Part shown: positions 24,663 to 33,400 of the stretch, piece by piece
Position numbering within the stretch: position 1 is the first letter of the stretch
How the letters are laid out: each line of letters starts with the position of its first letter
NCBI GenBank assembly: GCA_002423285.1
Contig: DIVF01000026.1
Span: 1-60,033, forward strand
Direction: 5' to 3'
Length of the DNA stretch: 60,033 nt
Origin: Micavibrio sp. UBA6139
GTDB lineage: Bacteria; Pseudomonadota; Alphaproteobacteria; Micavibrionales; Micavibrionaceae
Notes under the pieces: generated by a model
The model's input: only the letters and a program-made list of their open reading frames with translations
Told to the model about the DNA's origin: nothing
Databases searched by the model: none
Program-made: the position numbers and the translations under genes

Positions 24663-25259
24663 ATGACCCAAAACCCTTCTGAGGCGATCCGCGATGAATT
24701 ACTGGCTCAGGCGCTGCCTGATGTCGTGTTCGATGGCTGGACATGGGATGTGGTGGAACAGGCGGCGCTGAAGGCGGGCTATGATAAGACCATGGCGCGG
24801 GCTGTATTCCCCGGCGGCTTGTCGGAATTTGTATCGCATCTCTCCGACTGGGCGGATCGTCAGATGCTGGAAAAACTCGCCCATGTTGATATTTCCGCCA
24901 TGCGAGTGCGCGACCGGATTCATCTGGGGGTCATGACGCGCCTTGATGTGCTGGCACCGTGGCGTGAGCCGGTGCGCCGCGCGATGACCTATTGGACGGT
25001 TCCAACCCGCAGCCTTTTGGCGGCGCGCTCCGTCTGGCGCAGCGCCGACCGCATCTGGATCTGGGCGGGGGATACGGCCACAGATTATAATCATTATACC
25101 AAGCGCGGGCTTTTGAGCGGTGTCATCAGCGCAACGACATTGGCGTGGTTAAATGATGATAACAGCGACCCGGAAAAGGTTTCCGCATTTTTGGACCGCC
25201 GCCTTGACCATGTTTTGAAACTGGGCCGTGCGCTCGGGCGTTTTAAGAAAACTGCATAA
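24663..25259 (+). CDS. COQ9 family protein
   Basis: 198 residues from MTQNPSEAIRDELL; an in-frame ATG 42 nt upstream is an alternative. The pattern of a TetR-like helical start (LLAQALPDVVFDGWTWDVVEQAALKAGYD) followed by the Pfam COQ9 block (VRDRIHLGVMTRLDVLAPWREPVRRAMTYWTVPTR, AARSVWRSADRIWIWAGDTATDYNHYTKRGLLSGVISATTLAWL) is diagnostic. COQ9 binds lipid and helps COQ7-type hydroxylation in ubiquinone synthesis. It is divergent from the ABC1 kinase and 15 nt upstream of the IcmL-like gene. Confidence 0.93.
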   Translation: MTQNPSEAIRDELLAQALPDVVFDGWTWDVVEQAALKAGYDKTMARAVFPGGLSEFVSHLSDWADRQMLEKLAHVDISAMRVRDRIHLGVMTRLDVLAPWREPVRRAMTYWTVPTRSLLAARSVWRSADRIWIWAGDTATDYNHYTKRGLLSGVISATTLAWLNDDNSDPEKVSAFLDRRLDHVLKLGRALGRFKKTA

Positions 25260-25274
25260 TCACAGGATAAAACC

Positions 25275-26129
25275 ATGAACCGTTATTTTGCCGTCTGTTT
25301 GTTGATTGCTTTTATGTCCTTGGCCAGCCCCGTGATGGCGCAAGAGGCAACTGCACCTGCTGCGGTGCCAGCGGCTGTTGAGCAAGCCACCACACCACCA
25401 CCCGCAACAACACCTGCACCCGTCGCAGGCCCCGAAGCAGCGGCCCCGGTCATTAAAATGGTCGAGCTTCCCGAAGCCGCTATCACCCCGCCGCCGAAAA
25501 AAGAAAAGAACAAGATTTTTATGTTCTTTGATAATTTCTTTTCGAAATTTTCTGGCAAAGTTGAAGCACCTGATCCAAGTGATCGCATGATCGCCCCCTT
25601 TGAACCCGACACAGCACTGCTCAGCCCAGCGGAGCGTATTTTGAATCCGTTGCCTGTTAATGCGGCATCATTGGAACGCGCCCACCGCAGCTCCGCCGAT
25701 CTGGCGGCGTGGTTACAAATGGCCATTCCTGAAACCTTGTCCTTTAACAGCGATAGCTATCAGGAACATCTGACCGTTCTGGGTCGCGGGTTCAGCCCGG
25801 CGGCTTTGAGTGAATACAATACCTGGGTTACCGCCACAGGCATTTTGGATGCGCTGAAGGGCAATGCCCTGCAATTAAACGGGTTTGTCACTGATACACC
25901 GTTCTTGCTGAATGAGGGTGTGGTTGCCGGGCGCTATCGCTGGTTATTTGAAGTGCCCGTGATGGTCAGCTTCGTTCCGCGCGACACAAAGGATTATCGC
26001 GGTAAAGTCGATGTTGAGACACGCCGCTTGATCATTACCTTGCAATTGGGGCGGGTGTTGGTTTCATCCTTGCCGGATAACGTCATGATTGAAACATGGT
26101 CGGTCCGCGATAATCTGCGTAAAAACTAA
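25275..26129 (+). CDS. Secreted IcmL/DotI-like protein
   Basis: 284 residues. A signal peptide (FAVCLLIAFMSLASPVMAQ) is followed by about 45 Pro/Ala/Thr-rich residues and a Lys-rich hydrophobic patch (KKEKNKIFMFFDNFFSKF). The C-terminal 150 residues (from SSADLAAWLQMAIPETLSFNSDSYQEHL through RGFSPAALSEYNTWVTATGIL to VVAGRYRWLFEVPVMVSF) look like the periplasmic IcmL/DotI/TraM domain of type IVB secretion systems. No other Dot/Icm gene is in the window. The usual N-terminal membrane anchor is replaced by a cleavable signal. Homology is judged by eye. Confidence 0.6.
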   Translation: MNRYFAVCLLIAFMSLASPVMAQEATAPAAVPAAVEQATTPPPATTPAPVAGPEAAAPVIKMVELPEAAITPPPKKEKNKIFMFFDNFFSKFSGKVEAPDPSDRMIAPFEPDTALLSPAERILNPLPVNAASLERAHRSSADLAAWLQMAIPETLSFNSDSYQEHLTVLGRGFSPAALSEYNTWVTATGILDALKGNALQLNGFVTDTPFLLNEGVVAGRYRWLFEVPVMVSFVPRDTKDYRGKVDVETRRLIITLQLGRVLVSSLPDNVMIETWSVRDNLRKN

Positions 26130-26144
26130 GGGGCTTTCATTGCC

Positions 26145-27014
26145 ATGACACAGCGTTTGATTGCGGATGGTGATCTGCCTGCCTATACGATTTTAAATCA
26201 AAATGGTCGGTCACGCTGCATTTTGACCTGCGAACATGCGGGTGTTGCGGTTCCGGCCAGCCTCAATAAACTGGGGTTGGATGATGAGGATTATACGCGC
26301 CATTATGCAGTTGATGTCGGCATGGCCCGCGTCACGGAAACATTATCGAATTTGTTGGATGCCCCGGCCATTTTGGGAAATTATTCGCGTCTGGTCGTTG
26401 ACCTGAACCGCGATGTAAATCACCCGACCGCCTTTGCCGTGCAGGGGGAGGGCAAGCCCATCCCCGGTAATATCAATATGAGCGCAGAAGATCGTGCGGC
26501 ACGGATCCATGAAATTTATGATCCCTATGAAGGCATGCTTGAATCTATGCTGAACCGTGCAGAAGAAAGCGGGCAACCGCCTGTCGTTTTATCGCTGCAT
26601 AGTTTCACCCGCCAATTTTATAATTACACCCGTCCATGGCAGGTCGGGTTTTTGTGGACGCATGATTCACGCCTGTCTTACGCGATGATGTCTTACTTTA
26701 AGGGGCTGGGCATGGAGGTTGGCGATAACCAGCCCTATGACCACCGTATCCTGCGCGGGTCCTCCATCAACCGCCATGCGGATACACGGCGTTTGTCGAA
26801 TACGCTGGTCGAAATTCGTAATGATCTGATTTTAAACGATAAATCTGCCGATGAATGGGCGGGATGGATTGCAGATTCCTTGCAAGAAGGGCTGGCGAAT
26901 CCGGATGTCTGCGCGTATTATGACGGGCCTTTGACAGAATATGATCCTGTGCGTGAGCGGACATATTACGAAGAGCTTATCGAAAAATCCAAACGAGGGG
27001 AATGTTATGGCTGA
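26145..27014 (+). CDS. N-formylglutamate amidohydrolase family protein
   Basis: 289 residues. Landmarks are LTCEHAGVAVP near residue 28, HYAVDVGMA, YSRLVVDLNRDVNHP (DLNR motif), LSLHSFT and the GDNQPYDHRI block, all typical of FGase-fold enzymes, which hydrolyse N-formylglutamate or related N-acyl amino acids using a metal. There are no histidine-catabolism genes nearby, so the substrate may differ. The last 8 nt overlap the start of gapR (ATGGCTGA), which suggests translational coupling. Confidence 0.88.
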   Translation: MTQRLIADGDLPAYTILNQNGRSRCILTCEHAGVAVPASLNKLGLDDEDYTRHYAVDVGMARVTETLSNLLDAPAILGNYSRLVVDLNRDVNHPTAFAVQGEGKPIPGNINMSAEDRAARIHEIYDPYEGMLESMLNRAEESGQPPVVLSLHSFTRQFYNYTRPWQVGFLWTHDSRLSYAMMSYFKGLGMEVGDNQPYDHRILRGSSINRHADTRRLSNTLVEIRNDLILNDKSADEWAGWIADSLQEGLANPDVCAYYDGPLTEYDPVRERTYYEELIEKSKRGECYG

Positions 27015-27297
27015 CACCAAGACAGCAAATTCTGACACGAGCAATATCAAGGATTTCCCCAGCAAGAGCGAAGCCGATGCACGCCTGCGTTCATTCATTG
27101 AGCGTGTTGAGCGTCTGGAGGCCGAAAAGGCTGAACTGGCTGAAGACATCAAGGAAGTTTACGGCGAAGCCAAAGCCAATGGCTATGACCCGAAAATCAT
27201 GCGCAAGATTGTCAGAATGCGCAAAATGGACGTTGAAAAACGCCGTGAAGAAGAAGCCTTGATCGAAGTGTATCGCAACGCTGTGGGTATGGATTAA
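27007..27297 (+). CDS. gapR: Nucleoid-associated protein GapR (DUF2312)
   Basis: 96 residues. The core LRSFIERVERLEAEKAELAEDIKEVYGEAKANGYDPKIMRKIVRMRKMD is the DUF2312 signature. GapR forms a coiled-coil clamp on overtwisted DNA and is needed for chromosome replication in Caulobacter. The N-terminal 20 residues (TKTANSDTSN) are less conserved. A GAGGGG ribosome site lies inside the end of the preceding gene. A terminator follows at 27332. Confidence 0.95.
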   Translation: MADTKTANSDTSNIKDFPSKSEADARLRSFIERVERLEAEKAELAEDIKEVYGEAKANGYDPKIMRKIVRMRKMDVEKRREEEALIEVYRNAVGMD

Positions 27298-27331
27298 ATC
27301 CTTCACAGCCGCATTCGAACCCGTCACAATA

Positions 27332-27371
27332 AAGACCGGCCCCGTTCATCGTGTGGCCGGTCTTATTCTTT
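27332..27371 (+). terminator. Intrinsic terminator after gapR
   Basis: A 10-bp perfect stem AAGACCGGCC/GGCCGGTCTT (27332-27341, 27355-27364) followed by ATTCTTTTG, 35 nt after the gapR stop codon. Confidence 0.8.
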
Positions 27372-27389
27372 TGAAGTAAAGGTTTTTCC

Positions 27390-29420
27390 ATGCGCCCCGC
27401 CATCACTTTGAACAGGCCTGTTTTGCAAGCGGCCATCATTGCAACTTTGATTTTTGCGGCCTTTTGGTGTGGCGTGTTTTTCCGTGGCTTTGATGAGGTG
27501 ACATTTGCCCCGGCCTTGTTGTCGATCACCGTGGCGGCGGGGTTGGCATTATTCCCGGTTGGGCAGGCGGGATGGCGTTTTCCAAAGGCACCCGTGGCAA
27601 TTTTCCTGGGCCTGTTCTGGGCGTGGATGGCGCTCAGCCTGACATGGACCACGGTTCCTTATGTCAGCACCCTATTCTTCATGACGATTGGCACACTGCC
27701 ATTTTTGTTTTTCACGGTGATGCAGGGGGGCAATGCTGACCGTATTATCGCATGGCTGTGGGGGGCGCTTGGGGCGGCGGCGTATCTGCTGGCGATTTGG
27801 GCGTCGCTGCAATTTTTCCTATGGCGTGACATGACAGGTGCGCGCATTCATCACCCGATGTTAAACGCTAATAATCTGGCGGTGATCCTGTCGATGGGTT
27901 TCTTCCTGATGCTGTATTATTTCTGCCGCCTGAAAACACTGGGGCAGGTGATTTCTGGTGTGGGCATGGTGTTGATGGTTGTTGGGGTAATGGCCACGCA
28001 AAGCCGTGGTGGGAGCCTTGGTGTTGTTGCCGGGTCTGTATTGTTCGCAGTGCTATGCTGGCCGCTCATTCGCCAGAACTGGCGCGAATTTATCATTCTA
28101 TCTTGTGCCTTTGTTCTGATCATTACGGCGATATCACTGGAAACGATTGCCACACAAGAAGGCCAGTTGCGTCTGGCCGGGGGTGGGGATGCCGGGGCCA
28201 GTGTTGAAAACCGCTATATGCTGTGGGGGTCGGCGGTGGCGATGCTGCGCGATCAGATGTCATCCTTGATTGCATTTTTGGGGCCTGGGCTTGGCGTTTT
28301 TTATCTCGTCTTCCCGAAATACAGAGATCTGGGTGACATCAGTGACGGATATTTCCTGCATGTGGACCCCATCCAGTTCGGACTGGAAATGAGCCCGATT
28401 GCCAGCCTGATCTTCTATACTTTTGGCATCGCGGTGCTGGTGCGCATGATTAATGCGGTTCGGTGCAGTGATCGTAGCAATATTTCAGATCGTATTATTC
28501 TGGTAGTCCCATTTTGTGGTCTTTTATCATTGATGATCAATGCCCATGTGAATTTTGACCTGTATATGATTCCAGCCCTGCTGTTTGGGGCGGTGCTTTT
28601 AATGATGTGGTATCGCGGCACGGAAAATATTCTGGGCGAAAATCGCTTAACGTTATCGCCCTCGCTGCGCCAACGTCGCCCCGTGAATCTGGTTGTATTG
28701 ATGCCCGTGTTGGTGGGCTTGTTTGTGCTGCTGCCGGTCTGGGTGGTGCGTGCGGGGATTGCGGTAAAAGATGCGGAAGTTGCCTCCATCGCCCTGCAAC
28801 AGGGGAATATGGATGCCGCGCGTGATGCTGCCGCTCATGCTATTCGTTATGGCCCGGAATCCTATTACCGAATTTATTATATTGATTCGCTGTGGCGGGG
28901 GCGGGTCTTACAGGAATTGTTTTATTCATTGGATGCCAATCAACGCCGCGCCTTGTTTGATGATGCTTTGGCCGCGCTTGACCTGTCGATGAAAAGCAAT
29001 CCCTATAACGCGCAGGCGATCAGCCACAGGGCCTTATTGCACTATGTAGCCTATCCGCGCCTTGATCCGAATGGTCATGATCGCGCCATTGAAATTTTGC
29101 GTCAGGGCTTGAGGATTGATCCGGTGAGCTTTGATCTGCGCATGGGTTTGGCACGGATGCTTGAATTAAAAGGGCAACCCGCACAGGCATTGGCTGTTTT
29201 GGAAGAGGGACAAAGATATGCTGTAACACAGCGCTTCGCCCCCCCGGATTATATCCGCATGCAGGCTCAACTGAAACATGCGGCGGGTGATCCCGCCGCG
29301 GCCGGAGCTCTGATGCGCAATTGGCAGGCACGCCAGACCTCTATGATTGAAGGCGGGAAAGCACAGGCCAAATTTGGCCTGTGGTTACAGAATAAGATCG
29401 ATGGGTTATTGCAGCGTTAG
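27390..29420 (+). CDS. O-antigen ligase/polymerase-like membrane protein with TPR tail
   Basis: 676 residues and about eleven hydrophobic segments in the first 450. The ligase region reads SVENRYMLWGSAVAMLRDQ...LGPGLGVFYLVFPKYRDL...HVDPIQFGLEMSPIASLIFY, matching the layout of the paralogue at 10776 (ENRIDIWHSA...GTGYRTFALMYPS...HMDPLQFWVEIG). The C-terminal soluble part has TPR-like units (IASIALQQGNMDAARDAAAHAIRYGPES; RLDPNGHDRAIEILRQGLRIDPVSFDLRMGLARML). The soluble part probably lies in the periplasm. It acts on a lipid-linked glycan that cannot be identified here. The end overlaps by 15 nt with the convergent gene at 29406. Confidence 0.8.
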   Translation: MRPAITLNRPVLQAAIIATLIFAAFWCGVFFRGFDEVTFAPALLSITVAAGLALFPVGQAGWRFPKAPVAIFLGLFWAWMALSLTWTTVPYVSTLFFMTIGTLPFLFFTVMQGGNADRIIAWLWGALGAAAYLLAIWASLQFFLWRDMTGARIHHPMLNANNLAVILSMGFFLMLYYFCRLKTLGQVISGVGMVLMVVGVMATQSRGGSLGVVAGSVLFAVLCWPLIRQNWREFIILSCAFVLIITAISLETIATQEGQLRLAGGGDAGASVENRYMLWGSAVAMLRDQMSSLIAFLGPGLGVFYLVFPKYRDLGDISDGYFLHVDPIQFGLEMSPIASLIFYTFGIAVLVRMINAVRCSDRSNISDRIILVVPFCGLLSLMINAHVNFDLYMIPALLFGAVLLMMWYRGTENILGENRLTLSPSLRQRRPVNLVVLMPVLVGLFVLLPVWVVRAGIAVKDAEVASIALQQGNMDAARDAAAHAIRYGPESYYRIYYIDSLWRGRVLQELFYSLDANQRRALFDDALAALDLSMKSNPYNAQAISHRALLHYVAYPRLDPNGHDRAIEILRQGLRIDPVSFDLRMGLARMLELKGQPAQALAVLEEGQRYAVTQRFAPPDYIRMQAQLKHAAGDPAAAGALMRNWQARQTSMIEGGKAQAKFGLWLQNKIDGLLQR

Positions 29421-29744
29421 CGGACCCGGTACTTGGGGTTTGGCTGTTGTGGCATCGATGTAACGCTCTTGATTGCCCAGATGACGGGAAATAGCGTTCA
29501 GCATCAAAACACTGCGCGGCTGTGATATATCAATTTCATTCAGCACGGCGCGATGCTCTTCCGGGATGTTTTTCGACCGGTGGTTGGCTGCCAAAATCAT
29601 GCTGATCACTTCTGTGGGGGAGTATTTTGATTGACCGTCAAAGGCCCGGCGCAACATGCCCGCCTTGATTTCTTTTGTGCTGCGCACGGAGGCTTTTCCG
29701 CCGTCTTGCGCTTCTTGCTGATCATCTGACCAATCGTTGGGCAT
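29406..29744 (-). CDS. Hypothetical protein
   Basis: 112 residues. The N-terminus is polar and acidic (NDWSDDQQEAQDGGK), followed by a helical segment (STKEIKAGMLRRAFDGQSKYSPTEVISMILAANH) and a Pro-rich end. No signal, membrane span or known domain. It overlaps the end of the convergent ligase-like gene by 15 nt. Reasonable coding character but no recognised relatives. Confidence 0.55.
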   Translation of the reverse strand: MPNDWSDDQQEAQDGGKASVRSTKEIKAGMLRRAFDGQSKYSPTEVISMILAANHRSKNIPEEHRAVLNEIDISQPRSVLMLNAISRHLGNQERYIDATTAKPQVPGPLTLQ

Positions 29745-29967
29745 ATTTTATTCTCCCCTGCTGCTGATTATACGCATCGTTTCTTAACTTATTTTTAATG
29801 ATGAATGTATTCTGACAAATATTCAAGAAAAAATGTTCTTGCACCGCCCGCGCTTTTCCTATGGTGGCCGTGGGTTACAGCGGTTTACCTGACTTTTATG
29901 GCAAGGATTTAACCGATTTTTCACCTGTCGGTCCTATAGTGACCCTTACATGCAGGGGAGCATGGCA

Positions 29968-30588
29968 ATGAAAACGACAAAAAAACCGCAAGACACCGTC
30001 AACGACATTATGAAGCAGATGGCAGGCCGTATGGATGCTCTGCTCGATGCCCGTGAACGCACGCAAAAGGCCCGCGAAACAGGCGTTGTCCCTGATGAGC
30101 TGCGCTTTTGGCTGGCAGTTGATCCGTTGCTGGCGGATCTGAATAAACAATTTATCGACGCCCGGGCGCAGCATATCCGCCTGTCCCGTCTGCATGGTCC
30201 CAAAGATCCCATGACCGATGTCGCCGATGACATGGTTGATTCGGCGCAATGTGCTTTTGAAACACGCCTTTTGGAATTGCGGAAGGACGAGGACAGCAAA
30301 CGCACCGTTCTGGCCCTGATGCGCCGTGCCTATGAAATGCACCAGCGCGATCTGAATGAACAGGCCTTGGCCGAAACCCATCAAATGGGTCTGGCCCGCG
30401 CCCGCCCACGCGGTCGCAATGTCGTGAAAGAGGGAACAGACAGCTTCTGGTTTGTCGTCATGGGCATGATGGTGCTGCGCGCAGCGTTGATGAATGCGAC
30501 TGAAAGATTGACCCTCGCCAATGCCTTTCTGAACGCCGCAAAATCCAAAGAAGACATCACCTACAATCAGAAACTCTTAAGCGCATAG
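29968..30588 (+). CDS. Hypothetical protein, helical
   Basis: 206 residues from the ATG giving MKTTKKPQDTVNDIM, which lies 8 nt after AGGGGAG; ATGs 6 and 18 nt upstream are alternatives with worse spacing. The sequence is largely charged helices (MDALLDARERTQKARETG; AQCAFETRLLELRKDEDSKRTVLALMRRAYEMHQRDLNEQ). A single possible membrane segment is present near residue 170 (FWFVVMGMMVLRAALM). Function unknown. Convergent with acs across palindromic repeat copy 3. Confidence 0.65.
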   Translation: MKTTKKPQDTVNDIMKQMAGRMDALLDARERTQKARETGVVPDELRFWLAVDPLLADLNKQFIDARAQHIRLSRLHGPKDPMTDVADDMVDSAQCAFETRLLELRKDEDSKRTVLALMRRAYEMHQRDLNEQALAETHQMGLARARPRGRNVVKEGTDSFWFVVMGMMVLRAALMNATERLTLANAFLNAAKSKEDITYNQKLLSA

Positions 30589-30645
30589 AAAAAGAATAAG
30601 GGGTGAAGGGGGCAATCGCCCCCTTCAAACTACCCCTGTCTATTC
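30587..30645 (+). repeat. Dispersed palindromic repeat, copy 3
   Basis: A 9-bp perfect stem GAAGGGGGC/GCCCCCTTC (30605-30613, 30618-30626) with loop AATC, and outer arms GAATAAGGGGT / ACCCC...ATTC. It spans the gap between two convergent genes. The right arm encodes the last codons of acs, and the acs stop codon lies inside the repeat. Confidence 0.85.
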
Positions 30646-32588
30646 TTTATGAGGTCTTCAACGATAGATGGGTCAGCCAGCGTCGATGTGTCGCCCAGTG
30701 TTTCCATTTCATTCGCGGCAATTTTGCGCAAGATACGGCGCATGATTTTACCTGACCGTGTTTTCGGCAGGCCGGGCGTGAACTGGATGGCATCGGGGGA
30801 GGCGATAGGGCCGATGATTTTTCGAACCATCTGGACGATTTCTTTTTTCATCGTATCGCTCGGCGTATGTCCGGCGTTTAAGATGACATAGGCGTAAATG
30901 CCTTGCCCCTTCAGATCATGCGGGAATCCAACCACGGCTGATTCTGCCACGGCGTCATGTTCGTTGATGGCGCTTTCAATTTCGGCTGTGCCAAAACGGT
31001 GGCCGGATACGTTGATAACATCATCAACCCGGCCCGTGATCCAGTAATAACCGTCGGCATCGCGGCGGCAACCATCTCCGGTGAAATATTTCCCTTTGAA
31101 GGTTGAAAAATATGTTTGCTGGAAGCGTTCATGATCGCCATAGACGCTGCGCATCTGCCCCGGCCATGAATCGGCAATACACAGATTGCCTTCGCATTCA
31201 CCGTGCAGGATGTTGCCTTCATTATCGACGATTTCTGGCTGTACACCAAAGAACGGCCAGCTAGCGGAACCGGGTTTCGCCGGGGTTGCGCCGGGCAGGG
31301 GGGTAATCATGTGCCCGCCGGTTTCTGTTTGCCACCATGTATCAACAACCGGGCAGCGCCCTTCGCCAACAATGTTGGAATACCACAGCCATGCTTCGCT
31401 GTTGATCGGTTCGCCGACACTGCCCAGAATGCGCAGCGATTTACGGCTGGTCTTTGTCACATAGTCATCACCTTCGCGCAGCAGCGAGCGAATAGCCGTT
31501 GGTGCGGTATAGAAAATATTGACGCTGTGCTTATCCACCACCTGCCAGAAGCGGGAAAAATCGGGGTAGCTCGGCACGCCTTCAAAAATCAAGGAGATCG
31601 CGCCATTGGCCAGTGGCCCATAGACGATGTACGAATGCCCGGTAACCCAACCTACATCGGCTGTGCACCAATACACTTCGCCGTCCTTATAATCGAAGGT
31701 AATTTCATGGGTCAGGCCCGCGAAGACCATGTAGCCGCCCGTTGTATGAAGGACGCCCTTTGGCTTGCCGGTGGAACCAGAGGTGTAGAGGATAAAGAGC
31801 GGATCTTCCGCATTCATTTCTTCGCAGGGGCAATCATTTGATGCTTGCGCGGTCAGGTCGCTCCACCAATGGTCGCGGCCCTCTACCCATTCAACATCGC
31901 CGCCTGTGTGTTTAAAAACGATGACGGTTTTGACGTCGGGGCAGGATTTAAGGGCTTCATCGGTGTTGGCCTTTAAGGGCACATGTTTGCCGCCACGGCG
32001 GCCTTCATCTGCTGTGATGATAATATTGGAGTTGCAATCAATCAGGCGGTCACGGATGGAACTGGGCGAGAATCCGCCAAAAATAACCGAATGCACAGCG
32101 CCAATGCGGGCACAGGCCAACATCGCATAGACGGCTTGCGGGATCATCGGCATATAGATGGTCACGCGGTCGCCTTTTTTTACGCCCTTGGTTTTCAAGG
32201 CATTGGCAAATCTGCTGACCTCGTCCTTTAACTGGGCATAGGTGATTTTTGCGCTGTCTTTGGGGTCATCGCCTTCCCAGATCAATGCGGTCTGGTTCGC
32301 ACGCGCAGGCAAGTGGCGATCAACGCAGTTATAGCAGGCATTCAAAATACCATCTTCATACCATTTGATGGATACCTCACCGTCAAAGGATGTGTTCTTG
32401 ATCTTTGTAGGTTTTTTGAACCAATCAAGACGCTCTGCCATTTCGCCCCAGAACGCATCCGGATCTTTTACGGATTTCTCATACATCACTTGATATTTCG
32501 CGGCATCCACCCAGGCGTTTTTTGCCATGTCGGCAGAGGGTGGAAAAATCTGTGCGGTTGAATCCTTGCTGCGGGCGGCGTCGGTCAT
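30630..32588 (-). CDS. acs: Acetyl-CoA synthetase
   Basis: 652 residues, normal length. It makes acetyl-CoA from acetate, CoA and ATP through acetyl-AMP. Landmarks are the nucleotide loop YTSGSTGKPKG, TWWQTETGGHM (acetate pocket and adenine contact), GKYFTGDGCRRDADGYYWITGRVDD and the C-terminal catalytic lysine Lys614 in TRSGKIMRR, the known target of reversible acetylation in this family. The first residues after the ATG are MTDAARSKDSTAQIFPPS. The end of the gene is formed by palindromic repeat copy 3. Confidence 0.96.
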   Translation of the reverse strand: MTDAARSKDSTAQIFPPSADMAKNAWVDAAKYQVMYEKSVKDPDAFWGEMAERLDWFKKPTKIKNTSFDGEVSIKWYEDGILNACYNCVDRHLPARANQTALIWEGDDPKDSAKITYAQLKDEVSRFANALKTKGVKKGDRVTIYMPMIPQAVYAMLACARIGAVHSVIFGGFSPSSIRDRLIDCNSNIIITADEGRRGGKHVPLKANTDEALKSCPDVKTVIVFKHTGGDVEWVEGRDHWWSDLTAQASNDCPCEEMNAEDPLFILYTSGSTGKPKGVLHTTGGYMVFAGLTHEITFDYKDGEVYWCTADVGWVTGHSYIVYGPLANGAISLIFEGVPSYPDFSRFWQVVDKHSVNIFYTAPTAIRSLLREGDDYVTKTSRKSLRILGSVGEPINSEAWLWYSNIVGEGRCPVVDTWWQTETGGHMITPLPGATPAKPGSASWPFFGVQPEIVDNEGNILHGECEGNLCIADSWPGQMRSVYGDHERFQQTYFSTFKGKYFTGDGCRRDADGYYWITGRVDDVINVSGHRFGTAEIESAINEHDAVAESAVVGFPHDLKGQGIYAYVILNAGHTPSDTMKKEIVQMVRKIIGPIASPDAIQFTPGLPKTRSGKIMRRILRKIAANEMETLGDTSTLADPSIVEDLIKNRQG

Positions 32589-32721
32589 GGTCTTGTGATC
32601 TCCCTGTTATGCTGCGAAGCGGCTAAAGTTTTTTAGCACGCTAAAGCAGGGCTGGGGAGTGCGGGGCTTGTTGCACCGCAAAAGAGCGTTATTGTTTTGG
32701 TTATGGCAAGACGCGGAGGGC

Positions 32722-33261
32722 TTATCCGCCGAATTGGCACCGGTCATGCAGCGCTGTGCGTTTTTGGGAACGCACAATGTCATCGTGGGTGCGCGGTGTG
32801 TTCGCAATCAACTCCGCCATATTGATGTGCAAATCATCGCACAGGCGCAGTGGCGTGTTTTTGGGGAAGGCCAGGCTGTAATTACTGTTCTGGTTCAATG
32901 CACGCGCCAGCTCTTTCATACGCCAGACAACATCGCCCTCGTCACAGATGATCGCGGTATCGCGCTCGTCCTTTTTATAACCGGCATTGATAGAAATCGA
33001 ACCACGAATGGGATCTTCGGTGATTTCAGACTGCGATGTGTAAACAATGAAACGCCCATCACTCTGGCGCAGCGCATGACCAATCGACACCACATAACGC
33101 ATTTTCGCATCGACCAATTCAAAATCGCTGTAATAAACAGATGTCCGCACCGACCGCAGATCGCTCTGGTCATAGGCGCGCGCGTTGAACAAAGCTGCCA
33201 ATTTCTGGCCAAAGCTTTTGGCGGGCAAAAAGGCAGAGCGCGGGAAATAGGTGGCGTCCAT
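32722..33261 (-). CDS. Hypothetical protein
   Basis: 179 residues, no signal or membrane span. A beta-rich middle (VYYSDFELVDAKMRYVVSIGHALRQSDGRFIVYTSQSEI) is followed by a helical end. No motif recognised. It stands alone on the minus strand, about 130 nt upstream of acs on the same strand and divergent from the gene at 33401. Confidence 0.6.
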   Translation of the reverse strand: MDATYFPRSAFLPAKSFGQKLAALFNARAYDQSDLRSVRTSVYYSDFELVDAKMRYVVSIGHALRQSDGRFIVYTSQSEITEDPIRGSISINAGYKKDERDTAIICDEGDVVWRMKELARALNQNSNYSLAFPKNTPLRLCDDLHINMAELIANTPRTHDDIVRSQKRTALHDRCQFGG

Positions 33262-33400
33262 GAATATCGGTCCTGTTCGGCTTGTTTTTTTAAAAGGTGC
33301 TGGCCCCGGATATAACAGGCTCCACCGCCCCTTGGCAAGAAAACCGCCATTTTTCTGAAAAAGTTTGCAAAATTATGAAAACTAATCGTATGGTCGCGCT

